NCBI GenBank assembly: GCA_963806685.1 | Contig: CAWDZB010000017.1 | Span: forward strand, 1-64,000 | DNA from: DDH964 sp963806685 | Lineage (GTDB): Bacteria; Desulfobacterota; Desulfuromonadia; Desulfuromonadales; DDH964 | Length of the DNA: 64,000 nucleotides | Direction of reading: 5' to 3' | Shown here: one piece after another, positions 43,088-52,854 of the stretch | Layout of the letters: the number at the start of each line of letters is the position of its first letter | Position numbering within the stretch: position 1 is the first letter of the stretch | Program-made: the position numbers and the translations under genes | Notes under the pieces: generated by a model | What the model was told of the DNA's origin: nothing | Database searches by the model: none | The model's input: only the letters and a program-made list of their open reading frames with translations

Positions 43088-44908
43088 ATGAGCATCAGGG
43101 TTCAAAAAAATAACGAAAAAGGCGCTGTAATCGTCCTGGTTGCGGTCATGCTGGTTCTCATCCTGACCTGCGTGGCCTTCGTGGTCGACCTGGGACATAT
43201 CCACAACGTCAAGGTCGGACTGCAGGAAGCCGTAGATGCGGCGGCCCTTGCGGGGGCCGCAAAACTGGATGGCACCTCCGGCCAGATACAGGGGGCGAAG
43301 GATGTCGCTATCGCCACGGCAAGGGCCAATGGTGTCACTGAAGTCTCCTTCACCGATTCGGAATGTGAGACTTCCGCCACGGATAGCTGCATCGGGACCT
43401 GGGATGCCGAGGCTCTCGGCAGTAATGCTGCTGCTCGCTGGACCCAGACAGAAACTTCGCCCGATGCCATATTGGTGAGAGCCACCAGGGCGGTGGGGCA
43501 TATCTTTTTCTTCTTTGGCGGCTCCACCACGGTCACGGCCGACGCAATCGCTGTAGCCACACCATACAATCCCGTGCTGCCGCTGGCCCTTGTCAGTTGC
43601 GCGCCGACCGACCAGATCGCCAATCACCCCGGTTCCCTTCCCGGCATGACGATCTGTGACATAAAATCCTACACTTTCAACAACGATCAGGATGATATTG
43701 CGGCATGGACGTCGCTGACCTTTGATGTCAGCGCCAATGAAGTCAGTAATTACATGGAGCCCGGCACCGGGCGGGAGCAGTTCAACCAGGTGGTTTTCGG
43801 CAAGGGTCTGGATCCACCCAATTACGGCATAGAAAACACCGCCGTTGACCCCGGTGCCAAAACCTTCAGCACCTCCTACGAGGGGTGCCGGCCGGATGGC
43901 CTGGACATCCCCTGCGGCTTGGGGGGGAAAATCAACGGCCTGGACATCGCCCCCCCTGGCGATTTCCCTGTGCCAAGTGCCATCCAGCCTTTGAACCAGG
44001 ATTCGACGACGGGGGTCTACAGCGCGACCAGCTTTGACCCCATGACCGGATATGCCAATAACGGCTATTTGCCGAGATGGTACAACATGGACCCTGCGGC
44101 TGATTTCCAGGACAACGACCACTTCACCCGGGTCTGGAGCCAGGACGGGATTCTTCTGATTGGGAATGACCCGGCTACAGGGGGACAGGAAAGTTTCGCC
44201 GCCTATCAGGCCCGGCTGACCAGCTACCGGAACGGCACCGTAAAGCCCTATGGGGATGACCGGTTCGTCGCCGGTGCCGGTACGCAAGGGGACATCATCG
44301 AAAGTTATACGGGGAATACGAAAAACAAGATCCTAGCGAGCCTTCAGAGCGCGGGGGTGGCCACCGGCAACCCCAGTTCCATCCTCTTCCCCGCCTTCCG
44401 GGTGGTCCCCCAGTACGCCGGCTACCCCAAGGTCTACGTCTTCAACGGCACGGCGGCCTCGATCCTCGCTGACTTCCTGGCCAATCCGGACGTCACCGAC
44501 GCGGATTCTAACCTCAAATGCCGCCAGGATATCGACCTCCCTCCGGGAGAACACGCCCTGATCGTGAACGTGCCGGTCATTTTTGCCGGTGCCTGCGAGA
44601 CCTGGAAAGCAATTAGTAACGCCAGCCCCAAACACACGCTCTCCTACGTCGGCATGGCCAAGTTGCTGCTGACCCGCGCCTGGAAAAATCCCGATGCCTA
44701 CGACTGCGGGTCCAATTTTGTCAACGTCACCACTGACATGGGCGGCAATTCATGCGACCTGAGCGTTTTCGATCCTCCACCGGGGTCCGGGAACGATCTG
44801 AGCGAAGTGACTGCCCACATCCATGCCATTGAGGGGGTGAGCCTGTTCCCTATCCCCGATACCCTGGCAAGGCAGGCCAGCCTGTTGAAGGTAGAGCTTG
44901 TGGAATAA
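43088..44908 (+). CDS. tadG: TadG-like protein with N-terminal Tad domain
   Basis: A large (606-aa) pseudopilin-like protein. It starts with a Tad/TadE-type membrane helix (NNEKGAVIVLVAVMLVLILTC), then VDLGHIHNVKVGLQEAVDAAALAGAAKL, the family motif, and a periplasmic domain of about 560 residues with several Cys (a likely disulfide-bonded fold). TadG is needed for pilus assembly or surface adhesion. The start follows GAGG. It is the last gene before an AT-rich gap of 80 bp ahead of TadZ. Confidence 0.85.
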   Translation: MSIRVQKNNEKGAVIVLVAVMLVLILTCVAFVVDLGHIHNVKVGLQEAVDAAALAGAAKLDGTSGQIQGAKDVAIATARANGVTEVSFTDSECETSATDSCIGTWDAEALGSNAAARWTQTETSPDAILVRATRAVGHIFFFFGGSTTVTADAIAVATPYNPVLPLALVSCAPTDQIANHPGSLPGMTICDIKSYTFNNDQDDIAAWTSLTFDVSANEVSNYMEPGTGREQFNQVVFGKGLDPPNYGIENTAVDPGAKTFSTSYEGCRPDGLDIPCGLGGKINGLDIAPPGDFPVPSAIQPLNQDSTTGVYSATSFDPMTGYANNGYLPRWYNMDPAADFQDNDHFTRVWSQDGILLIGNDPATGGQESFAAYQARLTSYRNGTVKPYGDDRFVAGAGTQGDIIESYTGNTKNKILASLQSAGVATGNPSSILFPAFRVVPQYAGYPKVYVFNGTAASILADFLANPDVTDADSNLKCRQDIDLPPGEHALIVNVPVIFAGACETWKAISNASPKHTLSYVGMAKLLLTRAWKNPDAYDCGSNFVNVTTDMGGNSCDLSVFDPPPGSGNDLSEVTAHIHAIEGVSLFPIPDTLARQASLLKVELVE

Positions 44909-44988
44909 TCACTTTTATGTTTTGATGTAACTTTTATCTATCTAATTTTATTATTGTTTTTTAGAGAGTTACCTTAAGAGGGCTTCAG

Positions 44989-46167
44989 ATGGGCAATAAA
45001 CTGATCGTTGCAATTGAAATGACCAACCCCCGATTGGGGCAATCATTGCAAGAGGTATTGATGGTCATGCCGGACGTCGAGATCGTCAAGTGGCAGGACC
45101 GGATCGCCGAAAAGGGGGCACTGGCCATCAAGACCATCCCCCAGATCCTGATAGTGGAAGATCAGCCGGGAAGCGGCAGCATTTTCAAACGGTTGTCCGA
45201 TCTTAAAACCCACCTTCCCCAGACCGAGGTCTTCGTCCTATCCGAAGACAAACGCCCCGAACGCATTGTCGATGTCATGAAAGCCGGCGCCACCGAATAC
45301 CTGGTGATCCCGGTGGAAGCCAAATCCCTGCAGGATGCCATTGAGGAAATCCGCGTCAAGCTCGCCACTGCCGGCAAGCTCGCCAAGGGACCGATCTATA
45401 GTTTCATCAGCAGCAAGGGCGGCCTGGGTGCGACGGTTCTCGCCGTCAACATCGCCGTCGCCATGGCCATGAAGAAGAATTCCACGGCGGCCCTCTGTGA
45501 TCTGAGTTTTCAGTCTGGCGATACGACCGTTCTTCTCGATGTTGCACCGGAGAACACGGTGCTGGATTTATGCCGGAATTACCACCGGCTGGATGTGGCA
45601 CTGCTGCGCCAGGTCATGGCCCGCCATTCCAGCGGCCTGGAACTGTTGGCGCCCCCTCCCCACCTGGAGGAGGCGAAAGAGATCAAGGTCGAACACCTGG
45701 AAAAAACCTTCAGTCTGCTCAAGAAGCTCTACGATTACACCATCGTCGACTGCGCCTCCATCTCCGTCGACGAGTGTACGACCGAGGCCTTCCGGGCCTC
45801 GGACAAGGTCTTCGTGGTGACCGATTTTTCGGTCAATGCCCTGCGCAACGCGGCGCGCCTTTTCCAGACCATCGAAAAGCTCGGCATCCCTGCCCGCAAC
45901 ATCGAATTTGTCGCCAACCGGTTCATCAAGCACGACAATCTTTCCATCAGGGAAGCCGAAAAAGTCCTGCGGAAACGGATCTTTTGGCTGTTCCCCAACG
46001 ATTTCGGGAACGTCATCGGCTCCATCAACACCGGGATACCGCTGGCCGTGTCACAGCCGCATGCGGCCCTGTCCAAAAATATCGGCCAGCTCATCGAGAA
46101 ACTTCGGTTTCCCGACAAACACGATACCTACCGAGGTGCCAAAGGGGCGTTCGGGAAAGACATCTAG
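44989..46167 (+). CDS. tadZ: Pilus assembly ATPase TadZ/CpaE
   Basis: This 392-aa MinD/ParA-like protein has an N-terminal receiver-like domain (about 1-125, lacking the phospho-Asp pattern of a normal receiver) and a ParA-type ATPase with deviant Walker A SSKGGLGAT (141-149). TadZ localises the pilus machine to the pole. It follows an AT-rich gap with no supported promoter. The tadA GTG comes 9 bp after its stop. Confidence 0.9.
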   Translation: MGNKLIVAIEMTNPRLGQSLQEVLMVMPDVEIVKWQDRIAEKGALAIKTIPQILIVEDQPGSGSIFKRLSDLKTHLPQTEVFVLSEDKRPERIVDVMKAGATEYLVIPVEAKSLQDAIEEIRVKLATAGKLAKGPIYSFISSKGGLGATVLAVNIAVAMAMKKNSTAALCDLSFQSGDTTVLLDVAPENTVLDLCRNYHRLDVALLRQVMARHSSGLELLAPPPHLEEAKEIKVEHLEKTFSLLKKLYDYTIVDCASISVDECTTEAFRASDKVFVVTDFSVNALRNAARLFQTIEKLGIPARNIEFVANRFIKHDNLSIREAEKVLRKRIFWLFPNDFGNVIGSINTGIPLAVSQPHAALSKNIGQLIEKLRFPDKHDTYRGAKGAFGKDI

Positions 46168-46176
46168 GAGGTTGCT

Positions 46177-47538
46177 GTGAAACTCAGGGACATCATAAAA
46201 AATCAGAACGACGGCAAATCGCTGCCCAGTGACCCCGGTCCTTCCCAGGCAGATACCGCCAAGGACAATGTCTACTACGAGGTCAAGCAGAAGGTCCATA
46301 CCCGCCTGGTGCAGGAAGCCAACCTCTCGGCGCTGGATGTGCTGGACGCCGCGGAGGTCCGCCCCGAAATCGCGCGCCTGGTCGAGCAGTATCTTGCCCA
46401 GGAAAAGGTGTTGTTGAACACCGAGGAGCGCGAGGCCATGGTCCGCGAGATCATGGATGAACTGATGGGCCTCGGGCCCCTCGAACCGCTGCTCAGGGAT
46501 CCGACCGTTTCCGACATTCTCTGCAACACCTACCGCAACGTCTACGTCGAGCGTTTCGGGCTCCTGGAAAAGACCAATGTACGGTTTGTCGATGACCGGC
46601 ACATGATGAATATCATCGACCGGATCATCTCCCGGGTGGGCCGGCGTATCGATGAGTCGACCCCCATGGTCGATGCCCGGCTTCCCGACGGCTCCCGCGT
46701 CAATGCCATCATCCCACCGCTGGCCATCGACGGGCCGATCCTCTCTATCCGCCGCTTCTCCGTCAACCCGCTGAAGATGGAAGACCTGATCAACTACAAG
46801 TCGATCATCCCGGAAATCGCCGAACTCCTGGCCGGGTGCGTTGCGGCCAAACTGAACGTGATGATCTCGGGCGGCACCGGCTCGGGGAAAACCACCCTGC
46901 TCAACATTCTTTCCGGCTTCATTCCTGGAAAAGAGCGGGTCATCACCATCGAAGACGCCGCCGAACTGCAGATGCAGCAGAACCATGTGGTGCGGCTGGA
47001 AACCCGCCCGGCCAGCATCGAGGGGACGGGTCTTGTCTCCATGCGAGACCTGGTGCGCAACGCCCTGCGTATGCGGCCCGACCGCATCATCGTCGGCGAG
47101 GTGCGCGGACCCGAATCCTTCGACATGCTCCAGGCGATGAACACCGGGCACGAGGGCTCCCTGACCACCATCCACGCCAACACGCCACGGGATTCCTTGA
47201 CCCGCCTGGAGTCGATGATTCTGATGACCGGCATCAACCTGCCGGAGCAGGCCATGCGGTTCATGGTCGCCTCCGCCCTGGACCTGATCATTCAGATTAC
47301 CCGTCTCACCGACGGCACCCGAAAAATTACCTCGGTCAACGAAGTGGTGGGCATGGAAGGATCGGTCATCACCCTGCAGGAAATTTTCACTTTCGAGAAA
47401 CGGGGCATCGACCGTGAAGGGAAAGTTCTTGGCCGCTTCCGGGCCACGGGTATCCGGCCCAAGTTTTCCGAAAAGCTGGAAATGGCCGGGCTCGAAGTTC
47501 CCGAAGAGATCTTCTCCCCGGAGTGGTCCTACGAGTAG
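46177..47538 (+). CDS. tadA: Pilus assembly/secretion ATPase TadA/CpaF
   Basis: The 453-aa hexameric ATPase powers Flp pilus extension and probably retraction. It has an N-terminal helical domain, the GLGPLEPLLRDPTVSDILCN motif, Walker A GGTGSGKTT (232-240), the DRIIVGEVRGPE region (Walker B equivalent) and the EGSLTTIHANTPRDSLTRLE His box. GTG start after AGGAGG. It is tightly packed with tadZ and tadB. Confidence 0.94.
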   Translation: MKLRDIIKNQNDGKSLPSDPGPSQADTAKDNVYYEVKQKVHTRLVQEANLSALDVLDAAEVRPEIARLVEQYLAQEKVLLNTEEREAMVREIMDELMGLGPLEPLLRDPTVSDILCNTYRNVYVERFGLLEKTNVRFVDDRHMMNIIDRIISRVGRRIDESTPMVDARLPDGSRVNAIIPPLAIDGPILSIRRFSVNPLKMEDLINYKSIIPEIAELLAGCVAAKLNVMISGGTGSGKTTLLNILSGFIPGKERVITIEDAAELQMQQNHVVRLETRPASIEGTGLVSMRDLVRNALRMRPDRIIVGEVRGPESFDMLQAMNTGHEGSLTTIHANTPRDSLTRLESMILMTGINLPEQAMRFMVASALDLIIQITRLTDGTRKITSVNEVVGMEGSVITLQEIFTFEKRGIDREGKVLGRFRATGIRPKFSEKLEMAGLEVPEEIFSPEWSYE

Positions 47539-47549
47539 AGGGAGGCAAA

Positions 47550-48527
47550 ATGAGCTGGCTGGAAATCCTGATTCTGTGCGCGGTCTTCATCTTTGCCGCT
47601 TCGCTGATTGAGCTCATCTACCTGATCTGGGCGGAGAGCCGGTTTGCGGAAAAGCGCACGGTAAAAAAACGCCTGTTGTATATTTCCGCCGGAGGAAAAC
47701 ACGGCCAGGAAAAACTGGAGAAATATCGCAGCAAGGTTCTCAGGGATGTCGGCACCTTCGAGCGCCTGATCTTTTCGCTCCCGCGCATCAGCCGGCTGGA
47801 CCGGATGCTGATCAAGGCGGGGGTTCCGATCAACGCCTCCGTCTTCATCCTGCTCAGCCTCGCTCTTGGCGGCCTCGGTTTCCTCCTGGGATTCGTTTTT
47901 CTCCCCAATCTGTCTTCTGCCATCCTCGTCGGCATTTTCCTGCTCGGCATCCCCTTCATCCTGCTACGGATGCGGGCAAAGGCGTCTTTCCAAAAATTCC
48001 AGGATCAGTTGCCCGAAGCCCTGGACCTGTTGGCCCGCTCCCTGCGTTCTGGCCATGCCCTTTCCGCCGGATTTGAAATGGTTGCCGAGGAAATGAGTGA
48101 CCCTATTCGCGCCGAGTTCCGTGCGGCCGTCGATGAAATCAACCTCGGGCTCTCGCTGAAAGAGGCCCTGGACAACATGTGCGCCCGTGTTGCCAGCACC
48201 GACCTGCGCTTTTTCGCCATCGCAGTGCTGATGCAAAGGGAAACGGGAGGGAATATTGCGGAGATTCTCGACAAGATCAGCGAACTCATTCGGGAACGCA
48301 TCTACTTTTTGCGGCAGGTCAGGGTTCTCACCGCTGAAGGAAGACTGTCGGGGATCATTCTGGTTGCCCTGCCGATCGTCATGTTTTTCTATATATACAT
48401 CGCAAACTACAAATATATTTCACTGCTGTGGACGGAGAAGGTCGGCCTTTACATGCTGGCCGGCGGTGGAATTCTCATGATCGTAGGAGCCTTGGTCATC
48501 CGTCGGATCGTGACCATAGAAATGTAG
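47550..48527 (+). CDS. tadB: Pilus assembly platform protein TadB
   Basis: A 325-aa inner-membrane protein of the GspF superfamily. It has one membrane helix at the N-terminus, two around residues 95-145, the T2SS-F domain (FQKFQDQLPEALDLLARSLRSGHAL, then MQRETGGNIAEILDKIS) and two at the end. With TadC it forms the platform moved by TadA. The ATG follows GGGAGGC and lies 11 bp after the tadA stop. Confidence 0.92.
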   Translation: MSWLEILILCAVFIFAASLIELIYLIWAESRFAEKRTVKKRLLYISAGGKHGQEKLEKYRSKVLRDVGTFERLIFSLPRISRLDRMLIKAGVPINASVFILLSLALGGLGFLLGFVFLPNLSSAILVGIFLLGIPFILLRMRAKASFQKFQDQLPEALDLLARSLRSGHALSAGFEMVAEEMSDPIRAEFRAAVDEINLGLSLKEALDNMCARVASTDLRFFAIAVLMQRETGGNIAEILDKISELIRERIYFLRQVRVLTAEGRLSGIILVALPIVMFFYIYIANYKYISLLWTEKVGLYMLAGGGILMIVGALVIRRIVTIEM

Positions 48528-48536
48528 AGGGCTGCC

Positions 48537-49514
48537 ATGAACAAATTTCTGAACCTGTACTATCAGCTCCTGGATAACATCGATTACGTGGCGATCATGG
48601 CCCTGACCTTTCTGGCGGCTGCACTGGTTGTCGGCGGCATCGTTTGGCTGGTCATGCGGCGCAACCCCACGGCCGATCGTTTGGAAAAACTGGTGACCCC
48701 GAAAGGGGATAATGCCCGCGCCAGACCCAAATTCATCGCGAGTGAAAACAATGGCCTGGTCGCAAGAATATCCACCCCGCTGCACCGGATCATCGCGCCC
48801 GGCGAAGGGACCACCCGGAAAGCGATGCGCCTCCGGTTGATCCAGGCGGGTTACCGCTCCGAACAAGCCTTTCGTAATTTCCTGGCAGCCAAAATCCTGT
48901 TGGGGATAATTCTTCCAGTCGTTTACCTGATTTCCATCGCATTCTACAACATCACGCCGCTTCTGGCCTTGTATTCCATCGGGATGGCAATTGTAGGCTT
49001 CTTCCTGCCCAACTTCTTCGTCATGTTCAAGACCCATAAGCGGCAGGATGAAATGCGCAAGGCTCTGCCGGACGCGCTCGACCTGATGGTTGTCTGCGTT
49101 GAGGCGGGCCTGGGATTGGACATGACCTTCCGGCGGGTCGGCGACGAGGTCAGGCCCATCAGCCCCCACCTGAGCGATGAGTTCTACATTACCAACATGG
49201 AGATCCGGGCCGGCAAGGTGCGGGAGGACTGCCTGAAGGACATGGCGTTGCGGACCGGTTTGGCGGAGGTCCACAACCTGATCACCATCCTCATCCAGAC
49301 CGGCCGCTTTGGCACCAGTATCGCCAAGGCCCTGCGGGTACATGCCGACGCGATGAGGAAAAAACGGCGGCAAATGGCCGAAGAGATGGCCGCGAAGGCC
49401 GCGGTCAAGCTCGTTTTCCCGCTGATCCTTTTTATTTTTCCGGCCCTGATGATCGTCCTGGCCGGCCCGGCAGCGATCCGCATCTTCAAATCACTCTTTC
49501 CGGTTTTTGGCTGA
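48537..49514 (+). CDS. tadC: Pilus assembly platform protein TadC
   Basis: The second platform protein (325 aa), with a similar plan: N-terminal helix, two helices around 125-165, a T2SS-F domain (KRQDEMRKALPDALDLMVVCVEAGLGL and LITILIQTGRFGTSIAKALRV) and a C-terminal hydrophobic segment (VFPLILFIFPALMIVLAG). It lies 9 bp after tadB and is followed by a large hairpin ahead of tadD. Confidence 0.92.
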   Translation: MNKFLNLYYQLLDNIDYVAIMALTFLAAALVVGGIVWLVMRRNPTADRLEKLVTPKGDNARARPKFIASENNGLVARISTPLHRIIAPGEGTTRKAMRLRLIQAGYRSEQAFRNFLAAKILLGIILPVVYLISIAFYNITPLLALYSIGMAIVGFFLPNFFVMFKTHKRQDEMRKALPDALDLMVVCVEAGLGLDMTFRRVGDEVRPISPHLSDEFYITNMEIRAGKVREDCLKDMALRTGLAEVHNLITILIQTGRFGTSIAKALRVHADAMRKKRRQMAEEMAAKAAVKLVFPLILFIFPALMIVLAGPAAIRIFKSLFPVFG

Positions 49515-49530
49515 TAGACGGACTAAGCAA

Positions 49531-49578
49531 TGGCCGCTCTACTCCCTGTTGCCTGGCAAGCAGGGAGTAGAGCGGCCA
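49531..49578. promoter_or_regulatory. Long hairpin between tadC and tadD
   Basis: An 18-bp perfect stem (49531-49548 with 49561-49578) encloses TTGCCTGGCAAG, which itself can pair as TTGC/GCAA. It lies 16 bp after the tadC stop and 42 bp ahead of tadD. There is no T-run, so it may be an RNA-processing or stability element that separates tadD expression from the rest. Confidence 0.65.
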
Positions 49579-49620
49579 ACATTGCATTTTCATTTTTACC
49601 CAACAGGGAGCAGTGCAGTT

Positions 49621-50589
49621 ATGGGATTTTTTTTGAACCTCGGGCCGTGCGAAAGACAGTCCCCGATTGCTGCCGCCGGAAAGGGTATTTTTTGTCTGCT
49701 GCCGCTGCTTATCCTCTGTGCCTGCACCACCACCATCAAGCCGGTCGGTTCCATGCCGATTGCCAGCTCGTCGCTTAAGGCGGACAAAGACACCGACCAG
49801 CAGCACAAATTGGAGAAGATGAAGCCTGCAGAGCTTATGGCTGAGGGCCAGGCACAGCTTGGCGGCGGGGATATCCAGCTGGCCAGGATTTACTTTCTCA
49901 AAGCCCTGGAAAAATCGCCCAAATCGGCCGAGGCGCTGGTCGGCCTGGGAGACGTCTGGCGCAAAGCCGGCGGGCCCCAGAAGGCTCGGATGGCCTATGA
50001 AAAGGCATTGGAGGCGACACCTGGTTATGTACCGGCGCTGCTGGCCATCGGTCGGCTGAGCAGGGAGCAGGGGCAAGTCAAGGAAGCGGAGAATTTCCTG
50101 TCGCGCGCCTTGGCAAGGGAACCCGAAAATGTCCAGGTCCTTACCGAATTGGCTCTGACCTACGAACGTTCCAATCCCGGCCCCCTGGCCGATCCGTTGT
50201 TTCAAAAGGTCGTCCAATTGAGGCCCGACTCCGCGGCTGGGTTCAACAACCTCGGCTACAACTATCTAATCCAGGAGCGTTATCCAGAGGCGATCCACGC
50301 TTTTCAGCGGGCCCTTTCCCTGAGCCCCGAGAACCACGTTGCACTCAACAACCTGGCCTCTGCTTATGCGTTGAGCGGTCAGGCGGAAAAGGCCCTGGAA
50401 ATTTTCGGGAAAAGTCAGGGCAAGGCCGCTGCCTGGAACAACCTCGGCTACATCTACATGACCCAGAAAAAATTCGACCTGGCCGAGAAGGCCTTTAATC
50501 GGGCGTTGCAATCCAGCCCCCGCTTTTACGTTCGGGCTCAACAGAACCTGGAGCACCTGAAGTCTCTGCAAAAAAGTTCCGACCGGTAA
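49621..50589 (+). CDS. tadD: Tetratricopeptide lipoprotein TadD-like
   Basis: A 322-aa lipoprotein. The N-terminus (MGFFLNLG) leads to a hydrophobic stretch ending LLILCACTT, a likely lipid-attachment Cys, then about six TPR units (for example ALVGLGDVWRKAGGPQKARMAYEKALEATP and FNNLGYNYLIQERYPEAIHAF). TadD helps assemble the secretin. The start is chosen at the ATG after CAGGGAG, because a longer frame would read through the hairpin. Confidence 0.85.
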   Translation: MGFFLNLGPCERQSPIAAAGKGIFCLLPLLILCACTTTIKPVGSMPIASSSLKADKDTDQQHKLEKMKPAELMAEGQAQLGGGDIQLARIYFLKALEKSPKSAEALVGLGDVWRKAGGPQKARMAYEKALEATPGYVPALLAIGRLSREQGQVKEAENFLSRALAREPENVQVLTELALTYERSNPGPLADPLFQKVVQLRPDSAAGFNNLGYNYLIQERYPEAIHAFQRALSLSPENHVALNNLASAYALSGQAEKALEIFGKSQGKAAAWNNLGYIYMTQKKFDLAEKAFNRALQSSPRFYVRAQQNLEHLKSLQKSSDR

Positions 50590-50631
50590 ACAATCCCCCT
50601 CGAACACCACCCCTTCAAGCAGGATTCGCTG

Positions 50632-52191
50632 TTGTCGAATTTTGATGCCATGCAACTTCAATCTAAATCTCCCATCCAAGATTCAAAATTGCCCTCATCC
50701 AACGGCCTATCTCGCTTCCTCCCCGATTTCGGCGGCATTTACTGCCTGATGGTCTTTCTCACCTTGACGGCCGCTGGCGGCGGACCAGCCCTGCTGGACG
50801 GAGACACGCTCTGGCATATCAAGGCCGGGGAGATCATGCTTCAGCGGGGAACGATCCTCACCACCGATATTTTCAGCCATACGGTTCATGGCCAACCCTG
50901 GATAGCCCACGAATGGCTGTCGGAAATTATCATGGCCCTCATTCACTCCTGGGCCGGTATTCCAGGTGTGACAATTTTCTACTTCCTACTGGTTGCTATG
51001 TCCTTCTGGTTTCTGTTTCTTTTAGCAGAGCCTTACGATAACCCCTGGCTGGCCATTTTCTGCGTCTCCATCGCTTTGGCTCTTGCCCAGATGCATATTC
51101 TGGCGCGGCCGCACATCTTCACCTGGTTCTTCGGCACATTGACCCTCCTCCTTCTAACTCGCGGAGGACGTTTAGTTTACTTCCTACCGCCCATCACCGC
51201 CCTCTGGGCCAACCTCCATGGCGGGTTTGTCCTGGGACTGGTCCTTCAAGGGCTATTTCTGCTCGGCTATGCTCTTGAGCGGGGCTGGAAGACCTTCCTC
51301 CCCAGTCAGTGGCGGTTCTTAATCCGTGAACGGCAAAGGGAAATCCTTGTCCTGCTGTTAAGCATCGCTGCGGTCGGGCTCAACCCCTTCGGCTACAAAC
51401 TCCTCATTTTTCCCTTCCAAGTGTCCGCAGGAATTTTCAGCACCGCGATTGAAGAATGGCTAGGGCCGAATATGCAGGAAGACTGGCCATTTCGTATCTT
51501 TGTTCTTTTTATTATTTTCCTGCTCTTCTTGCGTGGTCAGGAGATAAGGTGGACCAATCGCATCTTTGTTCTGTTTTTCCTGGACCAGGCCATGGTTCAT
51601 AGGCGGCACATCGCCTTGGCTGGGATTTTCCTGACTCCGTTTTTTCTTGAAATATTGCACCCCTGGTTCGACCAGGCGCTGGCACGAATAAGAAAAGGTC
51701 CCGAAAAACCCCAGGTTCCTCTCTCAAGGATAACTGCTCCGGTTTTGACGATTCTCGCTGCTGTTATATTGATGGCGGGTGGAGCGTCAGCATCACCGTC
51801 CTTGAAGAGTGTCTACCAGAAACTCTTCCCAATCCCGCAGAAATATTCGCCAGCTGCTATTGACTATTTAAAAGAGCACCCTCCACCAGGAAAAATGTTA
51901 AATGAGGATGATCTTGGAGACTATCTCATTTACACCCTGGGGCCAGACTTCCCAGTGTTCATCGATGGCCGCCTTGACATGTATGGACAGAAAATTATTG
52001 AAGACTACATCAAGATGAGCCAAGTCGGAACGGCTACAAACAGTCTGTTGCGTTCTTACGATATCGGCTGGGTCATCTTTCCAAAAACCGATCCACTGAT
52101 TCTATACCTTCGTGAAAAAAAGGACTGGAAGGAAGTATACCGGGACAACGTGGTTTCTATACTTGTACGAAATACAAAGGAGCATCCATAA
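50632..52191 (+). CDS. Large multi-pass membrane protein, possible GT-C glycosyltransferase
   Basis: The 519-aa protein has about ten membrane helices. Its first periplasmic loop carries DGDTLWHIKAGEIMLQRG, then DIFSHTVHGQPWIAHEWLSE. The acidic pair and the His-rich loop are reminiscent of lipid-sugar-dependent GT-C transferases. The C-terminal third is soluble (LNEDDLGDYLIYTLG and FIDGRLDMYG). I do not recognise the exact family. The start is a TTG at 50632 after an AGGA; an ATG at 50650 is also possible. It begins 42 bp after tadD, so it could be part of that transcript, for example glycosylating pilin, which is speculation. Confidence 0.6.
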   Translation: MSNFDAMQLQSKSPIQDSKLPSSNGLSRFLPDFGGIYCLMVFLTLTAAGGGPALLDGDTLWHIKAGEIMLQRGTILTTDIFSHTVHGQPWIAHEWLSEIIMALIHSWAGIPGVTIFYFLLVAMSFWFLFLLAEPYDNPWLAIFCVSIALALAQMHILARPHIFTWFFGTLTLLLLTRGGRLVYFLPPITALWANLHGGFVLGLVLQGLFLLGYALERGWKTFLPSQWRFLIRERQREILVLLLSIAAVGLNPFGYKLLIFPFQVSAGIFSTAIEEWLGPNMQEDWPFRIFVLFIIFLLFLRGQEIRWTNRIFVLFFLDQAMVHRRHIALAGIFLTPFFLEILHPWFDQALARIRKGPEKPQVPLSRITAPVLTILAAVILMAGGASASPSLKSVYQKLFPIPQKYSPAAIDYLKEHPPPGKMLNEDDLGDYLIYTLGPDFPVFIDGRLDMYGQKIIEDYIKMSQVGTATNSLLRSYDIGWVIFPKTDPLILYLREKKDWKEVYRDNVVSILVRNTKEHP

Positions 52192-52344
52192 TCACCTGGT
52201 TGGCATAGCGGCAAATACTGTAGGCTCTGGTTCAAAACGCACGGTTACGAAGCGGCGACAGGTATTGGACCGCATTTTTTGACGAACCTTTCAAGGACAC
52301 CTCCACCATGTCCCCGAAATTCTTCCCAGTTCATCTCCAGATGA

Positions 52345-52372
52345 TTGAAAAGACGGGCTCATTCGCTATAGT
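52345..52372 (+). promoter_or_regulatory. Candidate sigma-70 promoter for the SH3-domain gene
   Basis: TTGAAA (52345-52350) and TATAGT (52367-52372) are separated by 16 bp. Transcription would start about 35-40 bp ahead of the gene. Confidence 0.65.
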
Positions 52373-52416
52373 TTATTCGTGATTTTTGAGATTATTCGCC
52401 AAGCAAGGAGGAAAGC

Positions 52417-52854
52417 ATGAGATTTATCGCAGGATTGATCTTCTCATTTCTTTTGTGCGGCATGAGTTATGCCCAGATCGTGACCGTCACCGTCCCCACG
52501 GCTAACATCCGCAACACCCCCTCCCTGGAAGATTCTTATGTGATCCTGGAGGCACCCCAAAATTATCCACTCTCGGTGCAGAGCCAACAGGATGATTTTT
52601 TAGAGGTACGGGATTTTCTTGGCCGTCGGGGCTGGATTCAGAAATCCCTGGTGGATGAAAAGGCTGATGGGGTCGTGGTCGAAGTTTCCAGCATGAACGT
52701 CCGCCAGGGCCCCGGAACCGACTATCCGGTAGTTTTTCGAGCCGAGCAAGGGGTGGCTTTCAAGGTCGTGGGTCAAAAGGACGGCTGGCTGCATGTCGAA
52801 CATGCCAGCGGCAAAAGCGGATGGGTCTACAAGTCACTGACCTGGGGGCAGTAA
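52417..52854 (+). CDS. Exported protein with two bacterial SH3 domains
   Basis: The 145-aa protein has a signal peptide (GLIFSFLLCGMSYA) and two SH3b domains: the first at about 25-80 (TANIRNTPSLEDSYVI, GRRGWIQKSLV), the second at about 85-145 (MNVRQGPGTDYPV, GKSGWVYKSL). Such proteins bind peptidoglycan or act as envelope scaffolds. It has its own promoter and an AAGGAGG ribosome site. Its 3' end overlaps the convergent membrane-protein gene by 21 bp. Confidence 0.85.
   Translation: MRFIAGLIFSFLLCGMSYAQIVTVTVPTANIRNTPSLEDSYVILEAPQNYPLSVQSQQDDFLEVRDFLGRRGWIQKSLVDEKADGVVVEVSSMNVRQGPGTDYPVVFRAEQGVAFKVVGQKDGWLHVEHASGKSGWVYKSLTWGQ

Noticed and set aside
41152..44287. Long minus-strand open frames opposite the secretin and TadG genes
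   Set aside because: Both plus-strand genes fit the Tad order and carry family motifs; the antisense frames have neither.
49507..49620. N-terminal extension of TadD read through the hairpin
   Set aside because: The extended frame gives no signal sequence at its start; the ATG at 49621 gives a normal lipoprotein with a ribosome site.
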